From NCBI RefSeq assembly GCF_002803075.1, contig NZ_NNBK01000001.1, forward strand, positions 310,001 to 374,000: a stretch of DNA of 64,000 bases, read 5' to 3'. Within the stretch, counting starts at the first letter, position 1, and every line of letters starts with the position of its first letter. This document shows positions 42,807-50,548 of this stretch, one piece after another. The translations under genes were made by a program, and so were the position numbers. Below the pieces are notes generated by a model, which was not told where the DNA came from, did not search any database, and worked only from the letters and a program-made list of their open reading frames with translations. This DNA is from Streptomyces sp. CB01373. GTDB lineage: Bacteria > Actinomycetota > Actinomycetes > Streptomycetales > Streptomycetaceae.

Positions 42807-43922
42807 TCACTTCCAGCGCAGGACCGCGCCCAGGCCGCCCGTCGGCACGTCCTCGCCGGCGGGGACCGCCGGGTCCAGCGACAGGGCCGTCGCGTCCTGG
42901 CAGACCGCCGAACGCAGCAGGGCGTCGTCGGCCCGGGCCGGCCAGGCGTCCCGCTCGCCGAGCGTCCTCAGCTCCGAACGCCGCACGGCGAGCTGGTCGG
43001 CGTCCTCGCCGATCCACACCTCACGGTGGGCGTCGGCGCCGTCCGGGCGGATCAGCAGTTCCTCCAGACGGTGCTCGCGGGCCGCCTCGACCAGCGCGGA
43101 CACTCCCTCGGCGGCCGCCGACCGGCCCTCGTCGTCCGGTGTGCGCGCCGCCCGGAAGCGGTCAAGCCCGGACTCCACACGCCGGTGCACGTGCTCGGCG
43201 CGGATCCGCTCCACGTCCTCGTCCAGCAGCCGGCTGCCGGTGCCGTGGGCGGCCTCGGCCACCCGGTCGTGCAGACGCTTCGGCAGCCGCTCGCGCACCT
43301 CGCGCCGCTCCCGGTCCTCCCCGACCAGGATCAGCAGGTCCGCGTCCGCCTCCTCCTGGCAGACGCTGAGCGCGTCGGCGATCTCCGCCGCGTTGTGCTC
43401 CCAGGTGTTCTCGACCTTCAGCTGGAAGTGCCGCTCCGACCAGTCGGCGCTCGCGGTCCCGTGGATGGGCCACTCCTGTCCCACCACCGCCCCCGCGTCC
43501 TGCCGGCCCAGCGAGCTGCGCAGCTCGAAGTCCGCGCCCCTGCGGTCCACGTAGGCGACGATCGCGACCGGATCCTCGCCCGCCAGGTCGAGGAGCGGCG
43601 CCACGCGCGGCAGCGGCGCCCACTCCGCCCGGCTGCCGCCCTGCGGCGGCCGGGCCAGCAGCGGGTCGAGCACCACCGTGCCGGCCCGCGCGAACAGCAC
43701 TCGCCCGTGCGGGTCGGGGGCGTGGCGCAGCTCCCGCACGGCCGCCTCCACCGCACGGCAGGTGGCCTCGTCCGCGCCCTGCCGGGCCAGCTCGCGCCCC
43801 AGCGCCCGGGCTGTCAGCTCCAGCTGGTGCGCCGTGTCCTCCGCGTGCCGCGAGGTGTCGACGTACACGGAGGCCCAGGGGCCCGGCTGTTCGTACAGTG
43901 GATGCAGAAAGGCGAGATCCAT
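42807..43922 (-). CDS. Vms1/Ankzf1-like (baeRF family) protein
   Basis: This 371-residue protein is of the bacterial archaeo-eukaryotic release-factor-like family, related to the M. tuberculosis Rv2629 type. The N-terminus WASVYVDTSRHAEDTA and the middle VAIVAYVDRRGADFEL plus WPIHGTASADWSERHFQ are family marks. The central part (LLILVGEDRERREVRERLP) is the eRF1 domain-2-like segment. A role in ribosome rescue or hibernation is inferred from family membership. The ATG at 43922 follows GGGAGGGAG. A SigB-type promoter (GTGT-N15-GGGTAC) lies 45-69 nt upstream. Confidence 0.82.
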   Translation of the reverse strand: MDLAFLHPLYEQPGPWASVYVDTSRHAEDTAHQLELTARALGRELARQGADEATCRAVEAAVRELRHAPDPHGRVLFARAGTVVLDPLLARPPQGGSRAEWAPLPRVAPLLDLAGEDPVAIVAYVDRRGADFELRSSLGRQDAGAVVGQEWPIHGTASADWSERHFQLKVENTWEHNAAEIADALSVCQEEADADLLILVGEDRERREVRERLPKRLHDRVAEAAHGTGSRLLDEDVERIRAEHVHRRVESGLDRFRAARTPDDEGRSAAAEGVSALVEAAREHRLEELLIRPDGADAHREVWIGEDADQLAVRRSELRTLGERDAWPARADDALLRSAVCQDATALSLDPAVPAGEDVPTGGLGAVLRWK

Positions 43923-43966
43923 GGCTCCCTCCCGGAGACCGTTCGGTGGTGCCGCACGCCGGGCGG

Positions 43967-43991
43967 GTACCCGGACCGCAGTCACGAACAC
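43967..43991 (-). promoter_or_regulatory. SigB-type promoter of the baeRF gene
   Basis: On the minus strand GTGT (43988-43991), 15 nt, GGGTAC (43967-43972) fits the streptomycete SigB-type consensus GNNT-N14-16-GGGTA(C/T). It lies 45 nt before the ATG. The same GTGT-N15-GGGTAC occurs before the DUF2795 gene. Confidence 0.55.
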
Positions 43992-44009
43992 GACGAACGG
44001 GGCACCACC

Positions 44010-44258
44010 ATGACCGGAGTCGACCCGGGACGGCTGGACGACCAGCAGCTGATGAAGGAGCTGGAGACGATCCACCGCACGCGCCACGACACGCTGCTGT
44101 ACGGCTCCAACGACGCGCTGCGCGCCCACAACGAACGCATGGCGCAGCTCGAGGGCGAGTACCTGCGCCGCAATCCGCGCCGCCCGGTCGCCTCCGGCCG
44201 CACCCGCGAGGGGGCCCGTGAACGCGGGTGCGGGGAGTCGGCGACTCCCCGCACCTGA
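44010..44258 (+). CDS. Small conserved protein, DUF6158-like
   Basis: This 82-residue soluble protein has a helical core LDDQQLMKELETIHRTRHDTLLYGSNDAL, then NERMAQLEGEYLRRNP. I match it to the actinobacterial DUF6158 family from memory; the function is unknown. The C-terminal about 12 residues are encoded inside a terminator hairpin. It is divergent from the baeRF gene with an 87-nt gap. Confidence 0.78.
   Translation: MTGVDPGRLDDQQLMKELETIHRTRHDTLLYGSNDALRAHNERMAQLEGEYLRRNPRRPVASGRTREGARERGCGESATPRT
44227..44255. terminator. Hairpin terminator inside the 3' end of the DUF6158-like gene
   Basis: GGTGCGGGGAGTC and GACTCCCCGCACC form a perfect 13-bp stem with loop GGC, ending directly before the stop codon (44256-44258). 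It can serve both this gene and the convergent PfpI gene. Confidence 0.75.
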
Positions 44259-44292
44259 AACGTCCCGGACGCGTCCGGGTTCGGCCCGCCTT

Positions 44293-44823
44293 CTAGGCGA
44301 GGGCGTCGAGGAACGTCTCGCAGAACGCCTTCAGATCGTCCGGCTTGCGGCTGGTGATCAGCTTGTTCGGGCCGTGGTCGCAGACCTTCACCTGCTCGTC
44401 GACCCAGATGCCGCCCGCGTTGCGGATGTCCGTGCGCAGACTCGGCCACGAGGTCAGCACCCGGCCCCGTACGACGTCCGCCTCGACCAGCGTCCACGGC
44501 GCGTGGCAGATCGCGGCCACCGGGCGCCCCTGCTCGAAGAACGCGCCCACGAAGGCCACCGCCTTCTCGTCCATCCGCAGGAAGTCCGGGTTGGCCACGC
44601 CGCCCGGCAGGACCAGCGCGTCGAAGGAGTCCGGGGAGGCCTCGTCGACGACCGCGTCCACGGGGAACGTGTCGGCCTTGGCCAGGTGGTCGAAGGCCTG
44701 GATCCGCCCGGACTTCGTCGAGACGAGCACGGGTTCGTGACCGGCGTCCTTCACCGCCTTCCAGGGTTCCGTGAGCTCGACCTGTTCCACGCCTTCGGGC
44801 GCGGTCAGAAATGCGATGCGCAT
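44293..44823 (-). CDS. DJ-1/PfpI family protein
   Basis: This 176-residue protein has the class I glutamine-amidotransferase-like fold. The nucleophile elbow is AAICHAPW with Cys106 and His107; the family usually has CHGP, here CHAP. VLPGGVANPDFLRMD supplies the conserved Glu/Asp region. Family roles include deglycation of aldehyde-damaged proteins or nucleotides and stress-related peptidase or chaperone activity. AAGGACG lies 10 nt before the ATG, and a 14-bp hairpin sits just upstream in the leader. Confidence 0.9.
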   Translation of the reverse strand: MRIAFLTAPEGVEQVELTEPWKAVKDAGHEPVLVSTKSGRIQAFDHLAKADTFPVDAVVDEASPDSFDALVLPGGVANPDFLRMDEKAVAFVGAFFEQGRPVAAICHAPWTLVEADVVRGRVLTSWPSLRTDIRNAGGIWVDEQVKVCDHGPNKLITSRKPDDLKAFCETFLDALA

Positions 44824-44844
44824 GATGCCTCAACGTCCTTTCGC

Positions 44845-44878
44845 CGCTCCGGGGACGGGCGTTGCCGTCCCCGGAGCG
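44845..44878 (-). terminator. Perfect 14-bp hairpin upstream of the PfpI gene
   Basis: CGCTCCGGGGACGG pairs with CCGTCCCCGGAGCG, loop GCGTTG. It lies 22 nt before the start codon of the PfpI gene on the same strand. It may stop read-through from the right or act as a leader hairpin/attenuator. Confidence 0.5.
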
Positions 44879-44960
44879 CTCTTCTCTCATCGCCTCGGCC
44901 GCCGCACGGAGTCGGCCGCACCGCGTCCGTCCCGTCCCGCACCACGTCCGATCCGGCCGT

Positions 44961-45345
44961 CACGGCGGGCGCCGCCCCGTCACGGCGGGTGCCGACCCGT
45001 CGCGCGGGACGCTGCCCGGTCGCGGGGGCGTCGCCCGGTCGTGCCGGGTACCGCCCCGTCACGTTGGGTGCCGACCCGTCGCGCGGGACGCTGCCCGGTC
45101 GCGGGGGCGTCGCCCGGTCGCGCCGGGTACCGCCCCGTCACGTTGGGTGCCGACCCGTCGCGCGGGACGCTGCCCGGTCGCGCGGGACGCTGCCCGGTCG
45201 CGGGGGGCGTCGCCCGGTCGCGCCGGGTACCGCCCCGTCACGTTGGGTGCCGACCCGTCGCGCGGGATGCCGCCCGGTCGCGGGGGGCGTCGCCCGGTCG
45301 CGCCGGGTACCGCCTCGTCACGCCGGGCGTCGCCCGGTCGTGGCG
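44961..45345. repeat. Minisatellite with about 79-bp units made of four about 20-bp subunits
   Basis: The gap 44824-45520 has no gene. GGGTGCCGACCCGTCGCGCG recurs at 44987, 45066, 45145 and 45245 (periods 79, 79, 100). Each unit consists of four about 20-bp subunits of the type CCCGGTCGCGnnGGGnnnCG; the 100-bp unit has one extra subunit. GGGTACC recurs at 45046, 45125, 45225 and 45305. G-run length varies (5 or 6) between units, as expected from slippage. Bases 45346-45465 show nothing recognisable. Confidence 0.85.
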
Positions 45346-45465
45346 GGGAGCGCCGGGGCCGGACGGCTGGTACGGCCGTGACATGCGGGGCCCGCCGCGG
45401 CACGCCCCCGGCTCGGCTCGGCGTGTCCGTCGCGGCACCCCTGGTTCGGGCCCGGCGCGCGAGCC

Positions 45466-45505
45466 GGGCCGCCCCGCCCGGGCGCACAGGCCCGGGCGGG
45501 GCGGC
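45466..45505 (-). terminator. 17-bp hairpin terminator of the DUF2795 gene
   Basis: GGCCGCCCCGCCCGGGC (45466-45482) pairs perfectly with 45489-45505, loop GCACAG. It lies 15 nt past the stop codon at 45521. Confidence 0.8.
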
Positions 45506-45520
45506 CTGAACCCGGACGGC

Positions 45521-45922
45521 CTAGGCGCGGTCCTCCCGTGCGGGCCGCTCATTGTGCGTCAGCTCCCGGGCCAGCTCCTGCACATTGGCGTAGCGTGCCT
45601 TGTTCGGCAGCCGCTGGAGCGACTCGATCAGCGCGTCGGGCGCGTTCTTGCGCCGCAGCGCGCGGGTCAGTTCGCCCGTACCCGCGGGAAAGGCGCTGCG
45701 GCCCAGGATCCTGGCCAGCTCCAGGCGCACGGTCTCCAGGGACGCCCGGGAGCCGCCCGGCGCCACCGGTCCGCCCCACACCTCCGGGTCGTCCTCGGCG
45801 GACGGCTCCGGGTCGTGCCACTCCTCGCTCCGCGTGGGATGTCCGGACCTGAGCAGCCCCTGCAGCTCGTGTTTCATCTCGTCGTCACGGTGGACACTCA
45901 GCCGGTCACTGCCTCGCTGCAT
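45521..45922 (-). CDS. DUF2795-domain protein
   Basis: This 133-residue protein has a charged, disordered N-terminal half and a C-terminal DUF2795-like helical domain (ALIESLQRLPNKARYANVQE, then LARELTHN). An earlier helical stretch (SLETVRLELARILGRSAFPAGTGEL) may be a related unit. The function is unknown. GGAGGGAGAC stands directly before the ATG. A SigB-type promoter lies 34-58 nt upstream and a SigB-family sigma gene is divergent at 46236, so it may be part of that regulon. Confidence 0.82.
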   Translation of the reverse strand: MQRGSDRLSVHRDDEMKHELQGLLRSGHPTRSEEWHDPEPSAEDDPEVWGGPVAPGGSRASLETVRLELARILGRSAFPAGTGELTRALRRKNAPDALIESLQRLPNKARYANVQELARELTHNERPAREDRA

Positions 45923-45955
45923 GTCTCCCTCCAGATCGTCGGGGGTGGCCACCGC

Positions 45956-45980
45956 GTACCCGTGCGCGGCCGGCCGACAC
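45956..45980 (-). promoter_or_regulatory. SigB-type promoter of the DUF2795 gene
   Basis: On the minus strand GTGT (45977-45980), 15 nt, GGGTAC (45956-45961), 34 nt before the ATG. It matches GNNT-N14-16-GGGTA(C/T). The remainder of the 313-nt divergent gap up to 46235 shows no clear second promoter for the sigma gene. Confidence 0.55.
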
Positions 45981-46235
45981 CGGTTTTCCGGGACGGGATG
46001 ACGGCCGGGTGCGGCCGGTGCGCCGGCCGTCGCGCAGGGCCGTCCGGGTGGGGTGCACGGGCGCCGTGTTTGGGCGCCCGGGACCGGGGGCAGGCGCGGA
46101 CCCAGTGCTTCGGACCGTAGGCACGCCCGTGGGAGCGGCGCAACGCGCCCCCAGGGCGCGGCCGTCCGGTTCACGTGCCCGCGCTCCCACGGTGACCGCC
46201 CACCCGAGAGGACCGCGAGGGAGCTGCGACTCACC

Positions 46236-47030
46236 ATGGCAACGCGAGCGAGCGCCAGGCACCACCCCCACGACGACGCCCCCGACACTGCGGAAGCCTT
46301 CCGCCTGCTCGCCACGCTTCCGCCGGGGCAGCGGCGGAACGAACTGCGCGACGAGACAGTGGAAGCCTGGCTGCCGATGGCCGAACGGCTGGCCGGCCGG
46401 TTCCGCAGCCGCGGCGAGAGCTCCGAGGATCTGCGCCAGGTCGCCGCGCTCGGCTTGGTCAAGGCGGTCGACCGCTACGACCCCGAGCGCGGAAACGCCT
46501 TCGAGAGCTACGCCGTGCCCACCATCACCGGTGAGATCAAACGGCACTTCCGCGACCACATGTGGACCGTGCACGTCCCGCGCCGGGTGCAGGAACTGCG
46601 CAACCGGGTCCGCTTCGCCTCCCAGGACCTGTCCGGGACGATCTCCGGCCGCGGCCCCACCCTCGCCGAGATCGCCGAGCACGCCCACCTCAGCGAGGAG
46701 GAGGTGCGGGACGGCCTCGAGGCGCTGGAGAGCTTCACCGCCCTCTCGCTCGACGCGGAGCTGTCCGGCAGCGAGGACGGGTACTCCCTGGGCGACTGCC
46801 TGGGTTCCTCCGACCCCGCCCTGGACACCGTGGTGGACCGCGAGTCCGTCAAGCATCGGCTGGCGGCGCTGCCCGAACGGGAGCGGGCCATCCTGTACAT
46901 GCGGTTCTTCGGCGACATGACGCAGAGCCGGATCGCCGAGCAGCTCGGCATCTCGCAGATGCATGTGTCCCGCCTGATCAGCCGGTGCTGCGACCGGCTG
47001 CGGGAGCAGGTGATGCGGGAGGGCGTGTAG
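46236..47030 (+). CDS. sigK: RNA polymerase sigma factor of the SigB/SigF family (probably SigK)
   Basis: This 264-residue group 3 sigma factor has region 2 at about 45-115 (LRQVAALGLVKAVDRYDPER, FESYAVPTITGEIKRHFRDH), region 3 at about 125-180 (ELRNRVRFASQDLSG, LAEIAEHAHLSEEEV) and region 4 at about 205-260 (LPERERAILYMRFFGDMTQS, IAEQLGISQMHVSRLI). It directs polymerase to stress or developmental promoters. The symbol rests on remembered synteny (S. coelicolor sigK lies a dozen genes after gvpK) and is not proven. No anti-sigma or anti-anti-sigma gene is adjacent. GCGAGGGAG precedes the ATG. Confidence 0.88.
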   Translation: MATRASARHHPHDDAPDTAEAFRLLATLPPGQRRNELRDETVEAWLPMAERLAGRFRSRGESSEDLRQVAALGLVKAVDRYDPERGNAFESYAVPTITGEIKRHFRDHMWTVHVPRRVQELRNRVRFASQDLSGTISGRGPTLAEIAEHAHLSEEEVRDGLEALESFTALSLDAELSGSEDGYSLGDCLGSSDPALDTVVDRESVKHRLAALPERERAILYMRFFGDMTQSRIAEQLGISQMHVSRLISRCCDRLREQVMREGV

Positions 47031-47082
47031 ACGCGGGCCGTCGTCCGGGGCGGGGCAGCGGCACCGGGCGGCCGACGGTCGC

Positions 47083-47103
47083 GCCGTGGCCGGCGGCCAC
47101 GGC
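47083..47103 (+). terminator. Hairpin terminator after the sigma factor gene
   Basis: GCCGTGGCC-GGC-GGCCACGGC forms a perfect 9-bp stem, 53 nt past the stop codon. Confidence 0.55.
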
Positions 47104-47252
47104 CTCGGCGCCCCTGCCGGCGTCACCCGATAGGCCGTTGGTGTCCCGCTAATGGGGCTCGGCCGCGCGCGACCCGCGGCCCCAGCGGCTGTGATGGCAG
47201 CGAGGGCACGAACCCGTGCCGTCAGCCGCCGCCGGTCCGAGGAGCCCCGCTC

Positions 47253-48017
47253 ATGCGCCGTACCGTCACCCGCGCCCTGCCCGTCGCCGTCCTGGCCGGA
47301 GTCATCGCGGGCGGCGCCACATCGGCCGCCCTGGCGGCCCCGGCGGTACAGCCCCACCCGCCCGCCGAGGGCGCCGTCGCCACCGCGGCGTGCGCCCCGG
47401 CAGGCGCCGCCACCCCACGCGCCACGGCGGAGACCTGCGCACCGGCTCCCACGTCCGGCACGCGCGGATACGGCGAGATGCCCGTACCCCCGTCCACGAT
47501 GGCTCCGCGTGCCCCGGGCGCGGCGGTGCCGGTGGACGTGGACGCGTCGCAGGATCCCGTCCTGCAGGACGCGTTGGCCAATGACCCTTCCCGTCTCCAG
47601 GCCGCGCGGACCCCGCCGCGTGATCCGGGGGAGGTCCAGTCCGCGCAGACTCCGCCCCGAGACCCGGCACCCGGGCTGTCCGCGCCGGGCTCACCCCGTG
47701 AGCCCGGCCCCGGGCCGGCCTCGCGCAACACCGCTCGTGACGTCCCGTCCTACGACCCGTCCCGGGCCCAGGCCGCGCCCGATCTCAACGGCGGTGCCTC
47801 CACCGAACCCTCCCGCCCGCAGGAGTCACGGGACGCCTCCCGGGGGCCGTCCGCCGCCGACGCGGACCGGGACCCGGCCCAGCACGGGGTGCAGGCCGGT
47901 TCGGGTGGGTCGTTCACCGCGTCCCTGCCCGCGCTGATCGGTGGTGGCGCGCTGATCCTCGCGGCGCTCGGCGGGGCGGTTCACCGGGCGTGGCGCCGCG
48001 GGAAGACCGGCGGCTGA
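47253..48017 (+). CDS. Secreted Pro/Ala-rich protein with C-terminal membrane anchor
   Basis: This 254-residue protein has a Sec signal peptide (MRRTVTRALPVAVLAGVIAG, cleavage near ALA-AP, about residue 29). An about 185-residue low-complexity region follows, rich in Pro, Ala, Ser, Asp and Arg (RTPPRDPG, QTPPRDPA repeats). A C-terminal hydrophobic helix (LPALIGGGALILAALGGAV) with a basic end (HRAWRRGKTGG) completes it. There is no LPxTG motif, so it is probably a type I membrane protein with a wall-spanning stalk. No catalytic domain is visible and I do not recognise a family. Confidence 0.75.
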   Translation: MRRTVTRALPVAVLAGVIAGGATSAALAAPAVQPHPPAEGAVATAACAPAGAATPRATAETCAPAPTSGTRGYGEMPVPPSTMAPRAPGAAVPVDVDASQDPVLQDALANDPSRLQAARTPPRDPGEVQSAQTPPRDPAPGLSAPGSPREPGPGPASRNTARDVPSYDPSRAQAAPDLNGGASTEPSRPQESRDASRGPSAADADRDPAQHGVQAGSGGSFTASLPALIGGGALILAALGGAVHRAWRRGKTGG

Positions 48018-48170
48018 CCGGACGGGCGGACGCCGTGCGGGGGCCTTCCCGGCCGGGCCGGTGGCCTTGGGACCGCGTCACCCGGGGTACACGGAGGCCC
48101 GACGGCACGGCCCGCGCCGGGCGACGGAGCGGCGGCACCACACGGCATCAGGGACTTCGCGGAGGTACCC

Positions 48171-49421
48171 ATGCGGCGGACGGAACCGGAAGGACACGGC
48201 CCCGTCCGCTACGGACCGTCGGCCCTCCCCGACGACGGACTGCCCGTCCTGCCGGAGGTGTCCGCCGCGCTCGCCGGGGCCGCGCACGAGACCCGGCGCA
48301 GACCGATCGGCGGCGGCCCCGAACTGCTGGACGCCGCCTGCGGTTACTGGCTGCGGCGCGGACTGCCCACCTCGCCCGGCCGGGTCGCGGCCGCGCCCGG
48401 CGCCCCCGCACTGCTGCTCGCGCTGACCGCCGCGCTCGGCGGCGACGTCCTGGTGCCCCGGCCCTGCGCGGCCTGGTGGGCGCCGTACGCACGCCTGCTG
48501 GGCCGCCCCGCCTTCCACGTGGCCACCCCTGCCGAGTGCGGCGGCGTTCCCGACCCGTACGCCCTGCTGGAGACCGTCCGCAGAGTCCGCGCCGAGGGCG
48601 GCGACCCCCGGCTGCTCGTCCTGTCCGTCGCCGACGACCCCACCGCCACCGTGGCACCGCCGGAGGTGCTGCACGAGACGCTCGAGGCCGCCACCGCCGA
48701 GGGACTGCACCTGGTCAGCGACGAGACCTGGCGCGACACCGTGCACGCACCGCACGAGACGGTGCTGCTCAGCCCCGCCGAGATGCTGCCCGACCGGGTC
48801 ACCGTCGTCACCGACCTGGCCGGCGCGTTCCTGCCCGCCGGCTGGCCCGCCGCGATCGCCCGCTTCCCCGCCGGAGCCACCGGCGAGGCACTGCACGCGC
48901 GCGTGCTCGACATCCTCACCGCGCTGGACGCCCGTATCGCCGAACCGGTCGTCGCCGCGGCCGCCTACGTCCTCGGCGAACCCGGGCCGGTCACCGCGCG
49001 CCGGACGGCCTCGGTGGGCCTGCACGCGCGCGTGGCACGGGCCGTCCACGCGGCTGTGATCGCCGCCGGCGCACTCGCCCGGCCGCCGCAGTCCGGCCGC
49101 CACCTGTACGTCGATCTCGGCCCGCTGCGCCCCGCGCTCGACGCTCACGCGGTGGGCGACGCACAGGAGTTGGAGGACTTCCTCACCGCCCGCCTGCGAC
49201 TGCCCGTGCCCGGCGGCCACCGCTTCGGAGACGACCTCGGCGCGCTGCGCGTACGGCTCTCCACCACGGAACTCCTCGGCCGCACCGACGAGGAGCGCGC
49301 GGAATGCCTGCTGTCCCCCACGCCGTTGGAACTGCCACACCCGCAACGCGCGTTGCTCTCCTTGAGTTCGGTACTCGACGATCTCCGTGACGAAGCTCAG
49401 CGATGGGAGCCTCCCGGATGA
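48171..49421 (+). CDS. Fold-type I aminotransferase-like protein without any lysine
   Basis: This 416-residue protein resembles class I/II aminotransferases: small-domain start, GGGPELLDAACGYWLRRGLP, AAPGAPALLLALTAALGG, and the Asp-containing loop VSDETWRDTVH matching SDExY. The PLP-lysine position, expected in VTVVTDLAGAFLPAGWPAAI where homologues have S-x-S-K, is Gly. I find no Lys anywhere in the chain, so no internal aldimine can form. It may bind PLP or an amino acid non-covalently, or have another function. GGAGG precedes the ATG. The stop overlaps the MBL gene start (ATGA). Confidence 0.8.
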   Translation: MRRTEPEGHGPVRYGPSALPDDGLPVLPEVSAALAGAAHETRRRPIGGGPELLDAACGYWLRRGLPTSPGRVAAAPGAPALLLALTAALGGDVLVPRPCAAWWAPYARLLGRPAFHVATPAECGGVPDPYALLETVRRVRAEGGDPRLLVLSVADDPTATVAPPEVLHETLEAATAEGLHLVSDETWRDTVHAPHETVLLSPAEMLPDRVTVVTDLAGAFLPAGWPAAIARFPAGATGEALHARVLDILTALDARIAEPVVAAAAYVLGEPGPVTARRTASVGLHARVARAVHAAVIAAGALARPPQSGRHLYVDLGPLRPALDAHAVGDAQELEDFLTARLRLPVPGGHRFGDDLGALRVRLSTTELLGRTDEERAECLLSPTPLELPHPQRALLSLSSVLDDLRDEAQRWEPPG

Positions 49422-50494
49422 CGCAGCAGTCCGAGTCGACCACGTCCACGGGCACCACCCGCCAGGAGACCGGCGATCCCGCGGTCTCGTCCCTTCTGAT
49501 CTCTCCGTCCGCCCCGTTCCCGCCGCTGGCCGAACCCCGGCCGCTGGGGGAGCGGCGGGTCTGGCCGGGCACCTTCCACGACCGCCTCACCGCCCCGCTG
49601 CCCGGGCTGAAGGCCTTCGCCCGGTTCGCCCGCGAGGGCGCCCTGCGGCCGGACAAGGAGGCCCTCGCCGACATCCCGCTGCTGCCGTACCGGCCCGCCG
49701 GACTGCCCCGCGTGGACACCCGTACCGTCGCCGTCACCTGGGCGGGGCACGCCAGTTGGGTGGTCCGGATCGGCGGGCTGACCGTGCTGACCGATCCGGT
49801 GTGGTCCCGCCGCATCATCGGCACCCCGGCCCGGGTCACGCCCGTCGGTGTCGCCTGGGAGGCGCTGCCGCCCGTCGACGCGGTCGTCGTCAGCCACAAC
49901 CACTACGACCACCTGGACGCGCCCACCCTGCGCCGACTGCCGCGCGACACCCCGGTGTTCGTGCCGGCCGGGCTCGGCCGCTGGTTCCAGCGGCGCCGGT
50001 TCACCCGCGTCACCGAGCTGGACTGGTGGGAGGCGGCCGAACTGTCCGGTGTCCGCTTCGACTTCGTCCCCGCCCATCACTGGTCCAAGCGCACCCTCAC
50101 CGACACCTGCCGCAGCCTGTGGGGCGGCTGGGTGCTCACCGACCCGGACGGGCAGCGTGTGTACTTCGCCGGGGACACGGGCTACGGCCACTGGTTCTCC
50201 CGCATCGGCCGCCGCTACCCCGGCATCGGCCTCGCCCTGCTCCCCATCGGCGCCTACGACCCCCGCTGGTGGCTCAGCGACGTCCACTGCGACCCGGAGG
50301 AAGCCGTCCGGGCCGTACAGGACCTCGGCGCCCGGCACATGGCCCCCATGCACTGGGGCACCTTCGTCCTCTCCGCCGAACCCCTCCTGGAACCCCTGAC
50401 CCGGGTCCGCAGAGCCTGGCAGGAGGCCGGCCTCCCCCGGGAACACCTGTGGGACCTCCCGGTGGGCGCCTCCCGCGTCCTGGAGCAACCCTGA
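49418..50494 (+). CDS. MBL-fold metallohydrolase, NAPE-PLD-like
   Basis: This 358-residue protein has the metallo-beta-lactamase signature SHNHYDHLD (near residue 160), TWAGHASWVVRIGGLTVLTDPVW, the downstream ligands HHWSKR and FAGDTGYG, and HWGTFVLSAEPLLEP at the end. This layout matches the N-acyl-phosphatidylethanolamine phospholipase D / UlaG-like group. A lipid phosphodiester substrate is possible. ATG at 49418 overlaps the preceding stop and has GGGAG 8 nt upstream; it is preferred over 49403. Confidence 0.9.
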   Translation: MTQQSESTTSTGTTRQETGDPAVSSLLISPSAPFPPLAEPRPLGERRVWPGTFHDRLTAPLPGLKAFARFAREGALRPDKEALADIPLLPYRPAGLPRVDTRTVAVTWAGHASWVVRIGGLTVLTDPVWSRRIIGTPARVTPVGVAWEALPPVDAVVVSHNHYDHLDAPTLRRLPRDTPVFVPAGLGRWFQRRRFTRVTELDWWEAAELSGVRFDFVPAHHWSKRTLTDTCRSLWGGWVLTDPDGQRVYFAGDTGYGHWFSRIGRRYPGIGLALLPIGAYDPRWWLSDVHCDPEEAVRAVQDLGARHMAPMHWGTFVLSAEPLLEPLTRVRRAWQEAGLPREHLWDLPVGASRVLEQP

Positions 50495-50505
50495 ATCGGC
50501 GCCAC

Positions 50506-50530
50506 GCCGGACGGTCGGGGACCGTCCGGC
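50506..50530. terminator. Bidirectional hairpin terminator
   Basis: GCCGGACGGTC-GGG-GACCGTCCGGC is a perfect 11-bp stem between the convergent NAPE-PLD-like and DedA genes. Confidence 0.75.
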
Positions 50531-50548
50531 GGCCCGCCCCCGCCCCGG

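Noticed and set aside
44961..45345. CRISPR array
   Set aside because: Units are contiguous tandem repeats of about 20 and 79 bp with no unique spacers, and there are no cas genes.
44805..45552. Open frames through the minisatellite on both strands
   Set aside because: They consist of Arg/Pro/Gly repeats in several frames at once, as any stop-free GC repeat would give; no start site or family match.
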